Below are positions 23,579 to 32,029 of a stretch of 64,000 bases of DNA, one piece after another; position 1 is the first letter of the stretch; every line of letters begins with the position of its first letter. The translations under genes and the position numbers were made by a program. This DNA comes from Gottfriedia acidiceleris. Its GTDB lineage: Bacteria; Bacillota; Bacilli; Bacillales; Bacillaceae_G. The notes under the pieces are model-generated. The model did no database searches and was not told the DNA's origin. It saw nothing but the letters and a program-made list of their open reading frames with translations. The stretch covers positions 558,001-622,000 of the forward strand of contig NZ_NESS01000001.1 of the NCBI RefSeq assembly GCF_002128425.1, given 5' to 3'.

Positions 23579-24118
23579 ATGCATATTGAAAAAGAAAAAA
23601 TATACCCTAATTGTCCATTTATTACTAGAATAGTAGAAATTGGTGGCCAAACGAAATCCCAGCTAATCCAGAAACTACAACAAGCCTCTATTTCAATGAA
23701 CGAATATGGTGAGATGCTATTAAAAGATAATCACTTTACAATATCAAATACAAATTACAGCCTTCAAACAGTTGAACTAACGGTTGGCGATCTTGGATTT
23801 TTAGAAGGAGCTACAACACCTCAAATTTATAAAAAAGCAAAGGAACTAAATTTGGAATTGTGCCCTATTGAGCTAGGACCTTATCTAAGACTGTCGTATT
23901 TAGATCAACCAGAAGGTTACTCAGGGAATTCTGTAAAGCAACATCAAGCTCCATCCGGTTCAATCACAATTGCATCTGAGGCACTATCTGAAGATGAAGA
24001 TTTTCCGAAAGGTTTTTACATTAGACGAATTAATGGTGTACTATGGCTTCGCGGATATCATGCCGATCATCTACACGTTTGGAACAACGATGATCATTTT
24101 ATCTTTTGTCAAAAATAG
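23579..24118 (+). CDS. Conserved hypothetical protein
   Basis: 179 residues, ATG after GTAGGAGAG. I do not recognise a named family with certainty; Bacillus genomes contain similar proteins. Features are an N-terminal amphipathic helix (TKSQLIQKLQQASISMNEYGEMLL), LGFLEGATTPQIYKKAKELNLELCPIELGPYLRLSYLDQPEGY in the middle, and FYIRRINGVLWLRGYHADHLHVWNNDDHFIF at the end, where several His and Trp residues could form a binding site. No signal or membrane segment. Confidence 0.65.
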   Translation: MHIEKEKIYPNCPFITRIVEIGGQTKSQLIQKLQQASISMNEYGEMLLKDNHFTISNTNYSLQTVELTVGDLGFLEGATTPQIYKKAKELNLELCPIELGPYLRLSYLDQPEGYSGNSVKQHQAPSGSITIASEALSEDEDFPKGFYIRRINGVLWLRGYHADHLHVWNNDDHFIFCQK

Positions 24119-24121
24119 TGA

Positions 24122-24490
24122 TTAGTTTGCTTTAGATAATCTATCAATTGCTTCTTGTTCTGTTGAAAGAAAAAATACATTTTTTCCTTTATTACACTCA
24201 TAAATGAAATCTTTTAGTGCTTTACTTGTATAACTAGAAAAGTCACCTATAATCGCAAACTTAATATTGTAGTTAACGAACTTCTGAAGCACCGCACCTG
24301 CAAGTTTTGTACTAAGATTGAAAAAATCTTCTGAAATCGCTTCTTTGTTAAGTGCTATACGATTACTTTTATGATCATAACTTATTGTCATAATAAGGTC
24401 TAAAGCACTTTGTTCATTCATGAGTATTACTGAATCTGGATTTGCGATTGCAATAATATGTCCGTTTGCTTTTAATGTTTTTATATTCAT
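24122..24490 (-). CDS. DUF4180 domain protein
   Basis: 122 residues. SALDLIMTISYDHKSNRIALNKEAISEDFFNLSTKLAGAVLQKFVNYNIKFAIIGDFSSYTSKALKDFIYECNKG is the DUF4180 signature over most of the length. The small alpha/beta fold has unknown function. It converges with the 179-residue gene with only three bases between stops, and no terminator hairpin fits in between. Confidence 0.85.
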   Translation of the reverse strand: MNIKTLKANGHIIAIANPDSVILMNEQSALDLIMTISYDHKSNRIALNKEAISEDFFNLSTKLAGAVLQKFVNYNIKFAIIGDFSSYTSKALKDFIYECNKGKNVFFLSTEQEAIDRLSKAN

Positions 24491-24701
24491 CTAAATCTCC
24501 TTTTTTATAGTTGGCTGTTTTCGTAAGTATTGTTGCTATTAAACTATTTGTAAAGACACTCTAAAGAGTATCTTATTTTTCCATAGTGGATTATCAGTAA
24601 CTACAAATGAATTAAATAAAATGGAGAGCCTGATAATCGATTATATAAATAATATTAATTTTACTTTTTCCTTATTGAACGAAAATTAATTCTATACACA
24701 T
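24491..24701. other. Intergenic region with one weak hairpin
   Basis: No gene. AGACACTCT-AA-AGAGTATCT near 24555-24574 is followed by TATTTTT on the plus strand, but no plus-strand gene precedes it closely. Confidence 0.35.
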
Positions 24702-24730
24702 AAACACCGTTCGGATATAGAACGGTGTTT
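24702..24730 (-). terminator. Rho-independent terminator after the TetR gene
   Basis: A perfect 11-bp stem AAACACCGTTC/GAACGGTGTTT with a 7-base loop. Confidence 0.82.
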
Positions 24731-24824
24731 ATTTTCTTCATCTTATATACATTTTTACTTAATTAACCAACAATAAAGTCGTTTTAAACCAAGGGGTCTT
24801 GAAATTTTGTTTTATTTGAATATA

Positions 24825-25424
24825 TTATTTTGTCAAAATACGCATTAATACATCTACATCTGGAAGACCATACTCATCATCCACCTCGTCCTGACTGAGA
24901 AGACTGTTGATAATGGTAAAAAACCAGGACATCATTCTTCGTGGTTCCCCTTGTGAAAACTCACCTAGCTCCTGACCTTTGACGAAGATAGGAACAAGTG
25001 GATCAATGAGAACATTAGTTGAAACCTGTTTAAAAATCAAAGAGACCTTTTCCGGGACATCATCTGCCTTGCGAGCCCGTTCCATTAGCATAAATGAATA
25101 CATATTGTTTTCATCCATCATATTTTTTGTTAAATTTCTAATTTGTTCGAAGGGAGTTCCAGGCAAATATTGAACATTATTTATTTCTCTTTTTGCTTCT
25201 TCCATCAATTCTTGAACAATCGTTGTAAAAAGTTCCTCTTTAGAATGGAAATAGCGGTAAATAAGTCCTTCGCTAATACCTGCTTCTTTTGCAATGATGC
25301 TTGTTTTTGTTCCCGTATACCCACGTCGAGCAAACACTTTAAGTGCCGCCTGTTTTATTTGCTCACTGCGTTGATCACGGATTTGATCAAACTGTTCTTT
25401 GTTTAATGGAGACAATCGTTCCAA
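24825..25424 (-). CDS. TetR/AcrR-family repressor
   Basis: 199 residues. The N-terminal helix-turn-helix reads IKQAALKVFARRGYTGTKTSIIAKEAGISEGLIYRYFHSKEELF (about 22-66); the rest is a divergent all-helical ligand-binding domain. It follows the hydrolase gene on the same strand by 58 bases, so the pair is probably an operon that the regulator represses through the 21-bp palindrome upstream of the hydrolase. The inducer may be a substrate or product of the hydrolase. Confidence 0.9.
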   Translation of the reverse strand: MERLSPLNKEQFDQIRDQRSEQIKQAALKVFARRGYTGTKTSIIAKEAGISEGLIYRYFHSKEELFTTIVQELMEEAKREINNVQYLPGTPFEQIRNLTKNMMDENNMYSFMLMERARKADDVPEKVSLIFKQVSTNVLIDPLVPIFVKGQELGEFSQGEPRRMMSWFFTIINSLLSQDEVDDEYGLPDVDVLMRILTK

Positions 25425-25482
25425 CCTCCAGATCTTTCAAAAATGTTATGTTCATTATACCATTATTCTCTAGAAGTTTTAG

Positions 25483-26514
25483 TCAGGAGTTTTTAGTTAA
25501 AGGAAGAACTCTAGTTATCAACTCCTCAAGAAACTGATCGGCACGAGCAAAGCATGCTAAATGACCAGCGTTTTTGATTAGAACAAATTCCTTTTGAGGA
25601 GCTTTTATCTCATTGTAAAAAACTTTTGCCAGTTCAGTTGGAGTGATAATGTCGTTATCTCCATGAAAAATAAAGACTGGAATCTCAAATTTCATCCCTA
25701 AATTTTTAAAATCAAAGGTTTTTATTTCATCATATAAATGGTCAATCGTATAGTTCATACCTTTAAAGATATAAATTATATCACTCAATTTATGTTCTGG
25801 AGAAGAGAGCATAGACGGTAAAATTAAGTCTGTAATCATATTAGGAACTCCATTAATAGCCTTTACAAGAATTCGATTTCTCTTGTCAAAGTCCTTACGA
25901 CTCCACTTAGATTGATCTGTTCCCATTTTTTCAATCAATTGAGCCCCCTTCGTATTTCCTGCTGTGCGGACAGCATTCATTGCTATTTCATGCAAAAGAT
26001 TATTTGAATCTGGGGAATTCTGATCTGTCCCTACATATGCATAAAAAAGTTCCGGTCGAAGCATTGCCATTATAACACCAATTAGACTTCCTACAGAGCT
26101 TCCGATGAGAATGGCTTTTTGATGGCCTAGCCTTGCAGTCAAGTATTCCGTCAACTCTACCCCATCCTGAGCAAGACGATTAAAAGTGATGGTTCCACAT
26201 CCTTCTTTTCCATTTTTGCCGAAAGTCTTTCCTGCGCCACGCTGATCCCATTGAACGACAACAAAGTGCTTTTCCCATGAACGTAATAATGGACTGAAGA
26301 TGGAATACGTAGAAGCTGGACCGCCATGAATTAATAATAAAATGGGGTTGTTCCGATTCTCACCGCGAATACTAATCCATTGAGCAATGCCACCAATATT
26401 AACATAACCGCTTTCGACGATGCTGTTATCTGTATTAATCTGAAGTACTTTAGTATTCTTTCTTTGATTTCGTTTTCGCAAAAGGAGTTCTAGCAGGATA
26501 TTCGTTTTGCTCAT
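25483..26514 (-). CDS. Alpha/beta hydrolase, prolyl-aminopeptidase-like (S33)
   Basis: 343 residues. LLLIHGGPASTYS near 84 carries the HGGP oxyanion motif of the S33 peptidases, and WDQRGAGKT near 113 is also typical. The nucleophile Ser is in LIGSSVGSLIG near 160, the Asp in IFHGDNDIITP near 298 and the His in KNAGHLACF near 326, so the triad is complete. The substrate could be an N-terminal proline peptide, an ester or an amide. The ~35-residue basic N-terminal stretch is not a signal peptide. The ATG follows GAGGT. First gene of an operon with the TetR gene. Confidence 0.85.
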   Translation of the reverse strand: MSKTNILLELLLRKRNQRKNTKVLQINTDNSIVESGYVNIGGIAQWISIRGENRNNPILLLIHGGPASTYSIFSPLLRSWEKHFVVVQWDQRGAGKTFGKNGKEGCGTITFNRLAQDGVELTEYLTARLGHQKAILIGSSVGSLIGVIMAMLRPELFYAYVGTDQNSPDSNNLLHEIAMNAVRTAGNTKGAQLIEKMGTDQSKWSRKDFDKRNRILVKAINGVPNMITDLILPSMLSSPEHKLSDIIYIFKGMNYTIDHLYDEIKTFDFKNLGMKFEIPVFIFHGDNDIITPTELAKVFYNEIKAPQKEFVLIKNAGHLACFARADQFLEELITRVLPLTKNS

Positions 26515-26541
26515 GTATACATGACCTCTTTTCTTTTTAAA

Positions 26542-26562
26542 ATGAGTGAGTTACTCACTCAT
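26542..26562. promoter_or_regulatory. Probable TetR operator
   Basis: A perfect palindrome: ATGAGTGAGT, a central T, then ACTCACTCAT. It is 28 bases upstream of the hydrolase start. TTGACA on the minus strand (26599-26594) lies beyond it as a candidate -35, with A/T-rich -10 choices at non-ideal spacing. Confidence 0.7.
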
Positions 26563-26847
26563 TATTTATAATATTGAAGTATATTCATTTAGGTGTCAAA
26601 TTATAATTTTTTCTTTACCAAGATTCGCTCAAGATTTTCAACTAACACATTGCATTAGTTAAACAACATTTAGCTGCAAATATGAGTTTTTTTATTCCAG
26701 TAAATGGCATAGTAGTTAAATAAAGAACTGTAGTTAAATTTTACGCACCCCTTCCCTATCGTTGATTAAGAATTGGGCTCATTAAAATGCTAAGTATATT
26801 TTCACTGTTCTTTTAATCTGGAATTTACAAAGAAGGAGGATATACAA

Positions 26848-27339
26848 TTGAGTAAAAAAGAAATTTTGCAAAATGGAGTCAAGCAAGTTTTTTACGAAGA
26901 AGAATGGTACCCACCGATTTCAGAAGCGTTAAAGAATCTTACTGCTGCACAAGCATGTTGGCAACCAGAAGGAAATACCAGTAATACAATTTGGGAAAAT
27001 GTAAACCATTTACTAATCTTTAAAGAGCGTTTACTCTCCCGCATACATCAAGATCATACATTTGTTGCTCCCAAAAATAATGATGACACGTTTGTCCAAG
27101 GTAAACCTAATGATGATGATGCTTGGGAACAAACAGTTAAGCGAACACTTCAAGCTCATGATGCCTTGCAATCTACATTAGCATCCCTTCAAGAAGCAGA
27201 ACTAGATCAACCAAGACCTTCTCTACCAGTTTGGCAACAATATCAGAATATCCTTTTACACGATGCTTATCATACTGGACAAATTGTACAACTTCGTAAA
27301 CTCCAAGGTTCATGGCCAGCTAAGCGCTCATATTTATAA
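26848..27339 (+). CDS. DinB-family protein
   Basis: 163 residues, TTG start eight bases after GGAGG. The fold is the DinB/YfiT four-helix bundle; the three metal-ligand histidines are visible in ENVNHLLIFKE near 50 and in LLHDAYHTGQIVQLRK near 138-142. Family members bind Zn or Ni and some act as thiol-dependent transferases; this subgroup has no known reaction. Monocistronic with a strong terminator. Confidence 0.88.
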   Translation: MSKKEILQNGVKQVFYEEEWYPPISEALKNLTAAQACWQPEGNTSNTIWENVNHLLIFKERLLSRIHQDHTFVAPKNNDDTFVQGKPNDDDAWEQTVKRTLQAHDALQSTLASLQEAELDQPRPSLPVWQQYQNILLHDAYHTGQIVQLRKLQGSWPAKRSYL

Positions 27340-27390
27340 CGATGATTAAATACTTGAGTTTCACAATTCAAAGTAGCTTACACTAAAAAA

Positions 27391-27427
27391 ACCAATTTCT
27401 CAGTTAAATTGAGAAATTGGTTTTTTT
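27391..27427 (+). terminator. Rho-independent terminator after the DinB gene
   Basis: A perfect 12-bp stem ACCAATTTCTCA/TGAGAAATTGGT flanked by A and T runs. Confidence 0.9.
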
Positions 27428-27530
27428 GTCACTCACTTATGCTATTTTAAATTGGGATTTAGATCACTATACTCCAAACTGCTTTATATGAGATCAAGGT
27501 GCTTATAAATTCCTTGCCCCCTATTCCCCG

Positions 27531-27702
27531 GAGCTAAATTTACTGAAAAAAGGATGAAGATGAGTTGTACATTTCTCTGGTCCATCAATAACAGCAATTA
27601 ATCTATCCTTAGCAAAAAGCTGTTTATATAAAGAGTAGTAACAAGCCTCTTTTGTACACAAACCCTGTAAAATTAATAGTCTTTTTTTAAAACCTAAAAA
27701 TC
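27531..27702 (-). pseudogene. Possible gene remnant
   Basis: A minus-strand frame without a start codon reads plausibly as protein (LFAKDRLIAVIDGP, then HLHPFFSKFSSGE, then stop at 27531) and is interrupted upstream by a stop near 27705. No family was recognised. The rest of 27430-27754 shows no other feature apart from the promoter region of the next gene. Confidence 0.25.
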
Positions 27703-27754
27703 TTTATAGTAATGAGTAGTTAATCATTCAACCTATTTAAAGAGAGGAATCACT

Positions 27755-28390
27755 ATGAAAATCGATACACCTACTATTCCCAAAGAATTAATATCTAAAA
27801 ATTTTTATGACATTTTTTATGAAGAGGATCCAGAATTAGGAATGTGTGAAATCTCTGGCTCTGTTTTTGAAAATGAAGTTGTAGATCGAGTATTTTTATA
27901 TAAAGCGGTAATCAAGAATTGCAAATTCACCAATACAGATTTTAGAAGTATCAGTATGACTGATGTATATTTTGAAGACTGTGATTTGTCAAATTGCAAT
28001 ATGAGAAATTCTTCTATTCACAAAGTTGTATTTAAAAATTGTAAGTTATTAGGTGCAAATTTCACGGAATCTAGCATTGGGAATGTACAGTTCGAAAATT
28101 CTGTTTTAAATTTGTCACTATTTGGAGATTCAAAGCTAGAAAAAGTAATTTTTCGAGACTCTGTTCTAAAAAGTACCGATTTTTATGAATGTAAATTCAA
28201 GAAAATTGACTTCAATCGTTGTAATATTGATGGAGCAAATTTTGAACAAACATCTCTCAATGGGATCGATATTAGCTCTTCTACTTTTAATGAATTAACA
28301 GTTTCAATAAGTAATTTAAAAGGTTGCAAAGTTTCATCAAATCAAGCAGTTCAATTTGCATCATTGATGGGTCTCAAAATTGTAGATTAA
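27755..28390 (+). CDS. Pentapeptide-repeat protein, Qnr-like architecture
   Basis: 211 residues. From about residue 35 to 180 nearly every fifth residue is Phe, Leu, Ile or Val in the pattern A/C/S-x-(L/F)-x-x (for example CKFTNTDFRSISMTDVYFEDCDLSNCNM), which folds into a square right-handed beta-helix. The C-terminal SSNQAVQFASLMGLKIVD resembles the helix used for dimerisation in Qnr-type proteins, and the length is close to theirs. Qnr proteins mimic DNA and protect gyrase from quinolones; whether this one does is inference. GAGAGGA precedes the ATG. Confidence 0.82.
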   Translation: MKIDTPTIPKELISKNFYDIFYEEDPELGMCEISGSVFENEVVDRVFLYKAVIKNCKFTNTDFRSISMTDVYFEDCDLSNCNMRNSSIHKVVFKNCKLLGANFTESSIGNVQFENSVLNLSLFGDSKLEKVIFRDSVLKSTDFYECKFKKIDFNRCNIDGANFEQTSLNGIDISSSTFNELTVSISNLKGCKVSSNQAVQFASLMGLKIVD

Positions 28391-28471
28391 AAGTTGAGTA
28401 TTTGATTAAATCTAAAGAACTATAGTTAGATTTACTGTTTTAAATCCTGTTAGATAAGGAGTGATAAAAAC

Positions 28472-29350
28472 ATGGATCATATTTCACCGAACAAAATAAA
28501 GATAAAAGGAAATATCTGGCCTAAAAATACTATAGCGGCTGGTTATCGTCATAGCGTCGGACTTAAATCGGATGGCACGGTTACAGCTGTGGGTGATAAT
28601 AAATATGGAAAAGTTGATGTAAGCGATTGGCGAAATATTGTAGCAGTTGCGGCGGGTAACGCTCACACGGGTAATTCTCATACCATTGGGCTTAAATCAG
28701 ACGGAACTGTTGTGGCTGTGGGATGGAATAAGCATGAACAATGCAATGTAAGTGAATGGCGTGATATTGTGGCGATTTCGGCCGGTTGGCGTCGTTCAGT
28801 CGGGCTTAAATCGGATGGTACGGTTGTAGCTATAGGCCGAAACAATGATGGTCAGTGCAATGTAAGCGATTGGCACAACATAGTGGCAACAACGGCAGGT
28901 GACTGGCATACTGTTGGACTTAATTCGAATGGCTTGGTTACAACCGTGGGTAATAATCGGTATGGCCAATGCAAAGTAAGTGAATGGCAAGATATTGTGG
29001 CGGTTTCAGCGGGATATCTTCATACCGTCGGGCTTAAATCAGATGGCACGGTTGTAGCTGTCGGATTGAATAAGGATGGCCAATGCGATGTAAGTGGTTG
29101 GCACGACATAGTGGCGATTTCGGCGGGTAGTAATCATACGATTGGACTTAAATCGAACGGTTCTGTTATAGCTGCGGGGTTGAATAGGCATGGTCAATGT
29201 AATGTAAGTGACTGGTGCGATATTGTAGCGATTTCGGCGGGTTGCACTCATACTCTCGGACTTAAATCGGATGGCACTATGGTTGCAGCGGGTAGTAATG
29301 AATTTAGCCAATGTGATGTAAGTAGCTGGCACGGTATCAAACTGCCGTAA
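28472..29350 (+). CDS. RCC1-like seven-bladed beta-propeller protein
   Basis: 292 residues made of seven 38-residue repeats, consensus HTVGLKSDGTVVAVG.NK.GQCNVS.W.DIVAISAG. This is the RCC1-type repeat. The short N-terminal strand NTIAAGYR matches the last strand of a repeat that is missing from repeat seven, so the ring is closed by the usual velcro. No signal peptide or catalytic domain is present. The Trp-rich, cysteine-bearing loops are conserved between copies. The DNA is more G+C-rich than its neighbours and the copies are similar, suggesting recent expansion or transfer. Function unknown, probably protein binding. Confidence 0.85.
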   Translation: MDHISPNKIKIKGNIWPKNTIAAGYRHSVGLKSDGTVTAVGDNKYGKVDVSDWRNIVAVAAGNAHTGNSHTIGLKSDGTVVAVGWNKHEQCNVSEWRDIVAISAGWRRSVGLKSDGTVVAIGRNNDGQCNVSDWHNIVATTAGDWHTVGLNSNGLVTTVGNNRYGQCKVSEWQDIVAVSAGYLHTVGLKSDGTVVAVGLNKDGQCDVSGWHDIVAISAGSNHTIGLKSNGSVIAAGLNRHGQCNVSDWCDIVAISAGCTHTLGLKSDGTMVAAGSNEFSQCDVSSWHGIKLP

Positions 29351-29474
29351 AATAGTTTTTATAGCAACAATTAATAATTTTCTGAAAATAACCCTTCTCC
29401 TCTACTGTTAATAATGATATATTTTTTTCTATAAGGTGTAAAAAATATCCAATTTTCTAAGGGGAGATTTATAA

Positions 29475-29993
29475 ATGAAAAAAACAGCTCTTTTAGTAAT
29501 TGATGTACAGGCTTTTATGTTCTCGGAATCTAATCCGGTATATAACGGGGAAACATTATTAAATAATCTAAACAAATTGATTGATAAAGCAAGAGCTACG
29601 AATACGCCAATATTTTATATACAGCATTCTGAAGAAGGTTCTCCACTTGAATACGGTACACCTGGTTGGGAAATTCAGTCAGATATTGCTCCAATTGATG
29701 GAGATATCATTATACATAAAACAACACCAGACTCATTTTTTAAGACGAATTTAAAAGAAGAGTTGGCAAAACTGGAAATTAATCATTTAGTCATGGCGGG
29801 AATTCAAACGGAAATCTGTGTTGATACAACGACTAGAAACGCCTTTGGAAATGGCTATGAAGTTACACTTGTTACGGATGCTCATAGTACATGGGATTCA
29901 GATGGGCTAACGGCTGAGCAAATTATTAAACACCATAATCAGACTCTGCGCTGGCTAACTGATCCTAAAACTACTAGTGATGTTGAATTTTAA
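29475..29993 (+). CDS. Cysteine hydrolase (isochorismatase-like)
   Basis: 172 residues. The catalytic triad of the family is visible: Asp9 in LLVIDVQAFMF, Lys in IIHKTTPDSFF near 93, and the nucleophile Cys in GIQTEICVDTTTR near 117. The cis-peptide region before the Cys is intact. Relatives hydrolyse amides such as nicotinamide or isochorismate; the substrate here is unknown. GGGGAG precedes the ATG. Monocistronic. Confidence 0.88.
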   Translation: MKKTALLVIDVQAFMFSESNPVYNGETLLNNLNKLIDKARATNTPIFYIQHSEEGSPLEYGTPGWEIQSDIAPIDGDIIIHKTTPDSFFKTNLKEELAKLEINHLVMAGIQTEICVDTTTRNAFGNGYEVTLVTDAHSTWDSDGLTAEQIIKHHNQTLRWLTDPKTTSDVEF

Positions 29994-30021
29994 AAAGGCA
30001 GCTTTTTAGCTACCTTTTTTT
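29992..30021. terminator. Bidirectional terminator between the cysteine hydrolase and manA
   Basis: AAAAAGG(C)AGCT pairs with AGCT(A)CCTTTTT around a T-rich loop. Confidence 0.75.
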
Positions 30022-30099
30022 CTTAACAAACGCTCACTTTCTTCTTTGCCTCGCCTATCTGCGGTGGTTTTAAGCCTTAGGTAAATTCACACATCGCAA

Positions 30100-30113
30100 G
30101 GCAAGCGCTTGCA
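30100..30113. promoter_or_regulatory. cre-like palindrome downstream of manA
   Basis: GGCAAGCGCTTGCA differs from the catabolite-responsive element consensus in one base. It lies between two 3' ends, so a regulatory role is doubtful. Confidence 0.25.
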
Positions 30114-30161
30114 TTCAATCTGAGTTCATTCTGGAGGGATAACTTTGTTTTCCTTTAATTC

Positions 30162-31106
30162 TTAAGTATGCGAAACAATTATTTCACAATCTCCATCTAA
30201 AACAAATTCCCCAAATCCAACAGGAATGATGAAGTTCGAGCCTTTTGATAAACTATATTCTTCTCCACTATGAATCAGTTTTCCATTACCGTTTATTACA
30301 CTTAAAAGTAAATATTGATCATTATAAGTTAAATAAGCTTTTCCATTAATATCCCATTTATATACGGTGAAAAATTCCGAATCTACAAATGTATTAATCT
30401 TTATATTTTCTTTTTCTTCCGTCTTAAATTCCACTTTTGTTTCTTGATGAGGAACTGTTGTTACATCAATTGCTTTATTTAAATGAAGCTCTCTTAAATT
30501 TCCTTCATGGTCTTTTCGATCATAATCGTATACCCGATAAGTTGTATCAGAACTTTGTTGAGTTTCTAATACGAGAGTTCCTTCACATAATGCATGAATG
30601 GTTCCGCTTGGGACATAGAAAAAATCACCTGGCTTAATTTTTACTCGTCGAAGTAAATCTGACCATTCGCCTTCTTTAATTTGGCTAATTAGTTCTTCTT
30701 TTGTTTTGGCATTATGGCCAAATATCATATGTGCATCTTCTTTACAGTCAAGAATATACCAGCATTCTGTTTTCCCAAGATCACCATTTTCATTAACTTT
30801 TGCATAAGAATCTTCAGGATGTACTTGAACAGATAAATCCATATTTGCGTCTAATATTTTCGTTAAAAGTGGAAAAACCTCTTCCTTTGGATAACCAAAT
30901 AATTCGGGTTGCTTTTTCCATAATTCATTTAATGCAAGACCTGCAAATGGACCATTTTCAATAATGGAAGCACCATTAGGATGAGCTGAAATTGCCCAGC
31001 ATTCACCTGTATTTTCATTTGGTATATTATAGTTAAAATCTGATTTTAAAGCTGTTCCTCCCCAAATTCGTTCCTTAAATACTGGTTTTAAAAATAATGG
31101 TTGCAT
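30162..31106 (-). CDS. manA: Class I mannose-6-phosphate isomerase
   Basis: 314 residues, the usual size for Bacillus ManA/Pmi. It interconverts mannose-6-phosphate and fructose-6-phosphate. Zinc ligands and active-site segments are present: SVQVHPEDSYAK near 95, the Glu in LGKTECWYIL, and VPSGTIHALCEGTLVLETQQSSDTTYRVYDYDR near 165-195. Last gene of the minus-strand sugar cluster, 23 bases after the ROK kinase gene, so probably cotranscribed. Its presence points to mannose or fructose as a product of the imported sugar. Confidence 0.93.
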   Translation of the reverse strand: MQPLFLKPVFKERIWGGTALKSDFNYNIPNENTGECWAISAHPNGASIIENGPFAGLALNELWKKQPELFGYPKEEVFPLLTKILDANMDLSVQVHPEDSYAKVNENGDLGKTECWYILDCKEDAHMIFGHNAKTKEELISQIKEGEWSDLLRRVKIKPGDFFYVPSGTIHALCEGTLVLETQQSSDTTYRVYDYDRKDHEGNLRELHLNKAIDVTTVPHQETKVEFKTEEKENIKINTFVDSEFFTVYKWDINGKAYLTYNDQYLLLSVINGNGKLIHSGEEYSLSKGSNFIIPVGFGEFVLDGDCEIIVSHT

Positions 31107-31129
31107 GCTAATTTCCTCCTATAAGCTAT

Positions 31130-32002
31130 TTAAACTAGTGCATTTTTATTTAAAGCATTATGTGCAAGCATAAGAGCTCCGGTAATTCCAGCACGATCTC
31201 CTAAGCCTGGTGGTACGATATATTCAGATAACTCTGGTAAACTAACATAATGACAAACTAGTTCATTTAAATATTTATAGATGCTATCGAAAACTTGCTT
31301 TTGATTCATAACTCCCCCACCAAGAACAATCTTCTTAGGTGATAAGATTAAAATATATTGCATAAGTGCTTGTGCAATATAGTAGCCTTCTAAGTCCCAA
31401 ACCTCTTCTCTATTAACGAGGTTTGAACCAATTTCTCCCCAACGAGCTTCAATAGCTGGACCAGCAGCTAACCCCTCTAAACAATCACGATGATAAGGAC
31501 ATTTACCTTCGTACTGATCTAATGGATGACGCCTTACTAAAATATGTCCCATCTCAGGATGAGTCATCCCTTGAAGCAATTCTCCATTAACAATGGCGCC
31601 AGCCCCAATTCCAGTACCAACAGTAATATAAAGACAGCTATCTAAACCTTTCGCTGCTCCAAAAGTAGCCTCACCTAGTGCCGCTGCATTCACATCCGTA
31701 TTAAAACCAATTGGGACTGAAAAATGCTCTTTAAACACTTGAAGAAAAGGATAATTCTTCCACGCCGTTTTTGGTGTTGAAGTAATATTTCCATAAGTTG
31801 CACTTTCTTTATTTACATCGATTGGACCAAATGAAGCGATTCCAATTGCTCGTATTGGAAACTTATCGAAAAATTCAATCACCTTTGGGATTGTTTCATC
31901 CGGTATAGTTGTCGGAAGTTGAATTCTCTCAATTAAGTTTCCATTTTCATCTCCAACTGCACAGACAAACTTTGTTCCCCCTGCTTCGATTGCACCTAAC
32001 AT
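31130..32002 (-). CDS. ROK-family fructokinase/mannokinase (GmuE/ScrK-like)
   Basis: 290 residues. ATP-site IEAGGTKFVCAVG at the N terminus, FNTDVNAAALGEA and ITVGTGIGAGAIVNG in the middle, and the ROK zinc motif around HPEMGHILVRRHP...GKCPYHRDCLEG (His and three Cys). This subgroup, like B. subtilis GmuE/YdhR, phosphorylates fructose and often mannose at C6, which suits the adjacent manA. The ATG has AGGAAAG upstream. Part of the sugar operon or of a promoter-proximal sub-operon with the MFS gene. Confidence 0.9.
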   Translation of the reverse strand: MLGAIEAGGTKFVCAVGDENGNLIERIQLPTTIPDETIPKVIEFFDKFPIRAIGIASFGPIDVNKESATYGNITSTPKTAWKNYPFLQVFKEHFSVPIGFNTDVNAAALGEATFGAAKGLDSCLYITVGTGIGAGAIVNGELLQGMTHPEMGHILVRRHPLDQYEGKCPYHRDCLEGLAAGPAIEARWGEIGSNLVNREEVWDLEGYYIAQALMQYILILSPKKIVLGGGVMNQKQVFDSIYKYLNELVCHYVSLPELSEYIVPPGLGDRAGITGALMLAHNALNKNALV

Positions 32003-32029
32003 AAACTTTCCTCCCGTATAAACTATTTT

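Noticed and set aside
30100-30113. Functional cre site after manA
   Set aside because: It lies between two gene ends with no promoter nearby; kept only as a weak feature.
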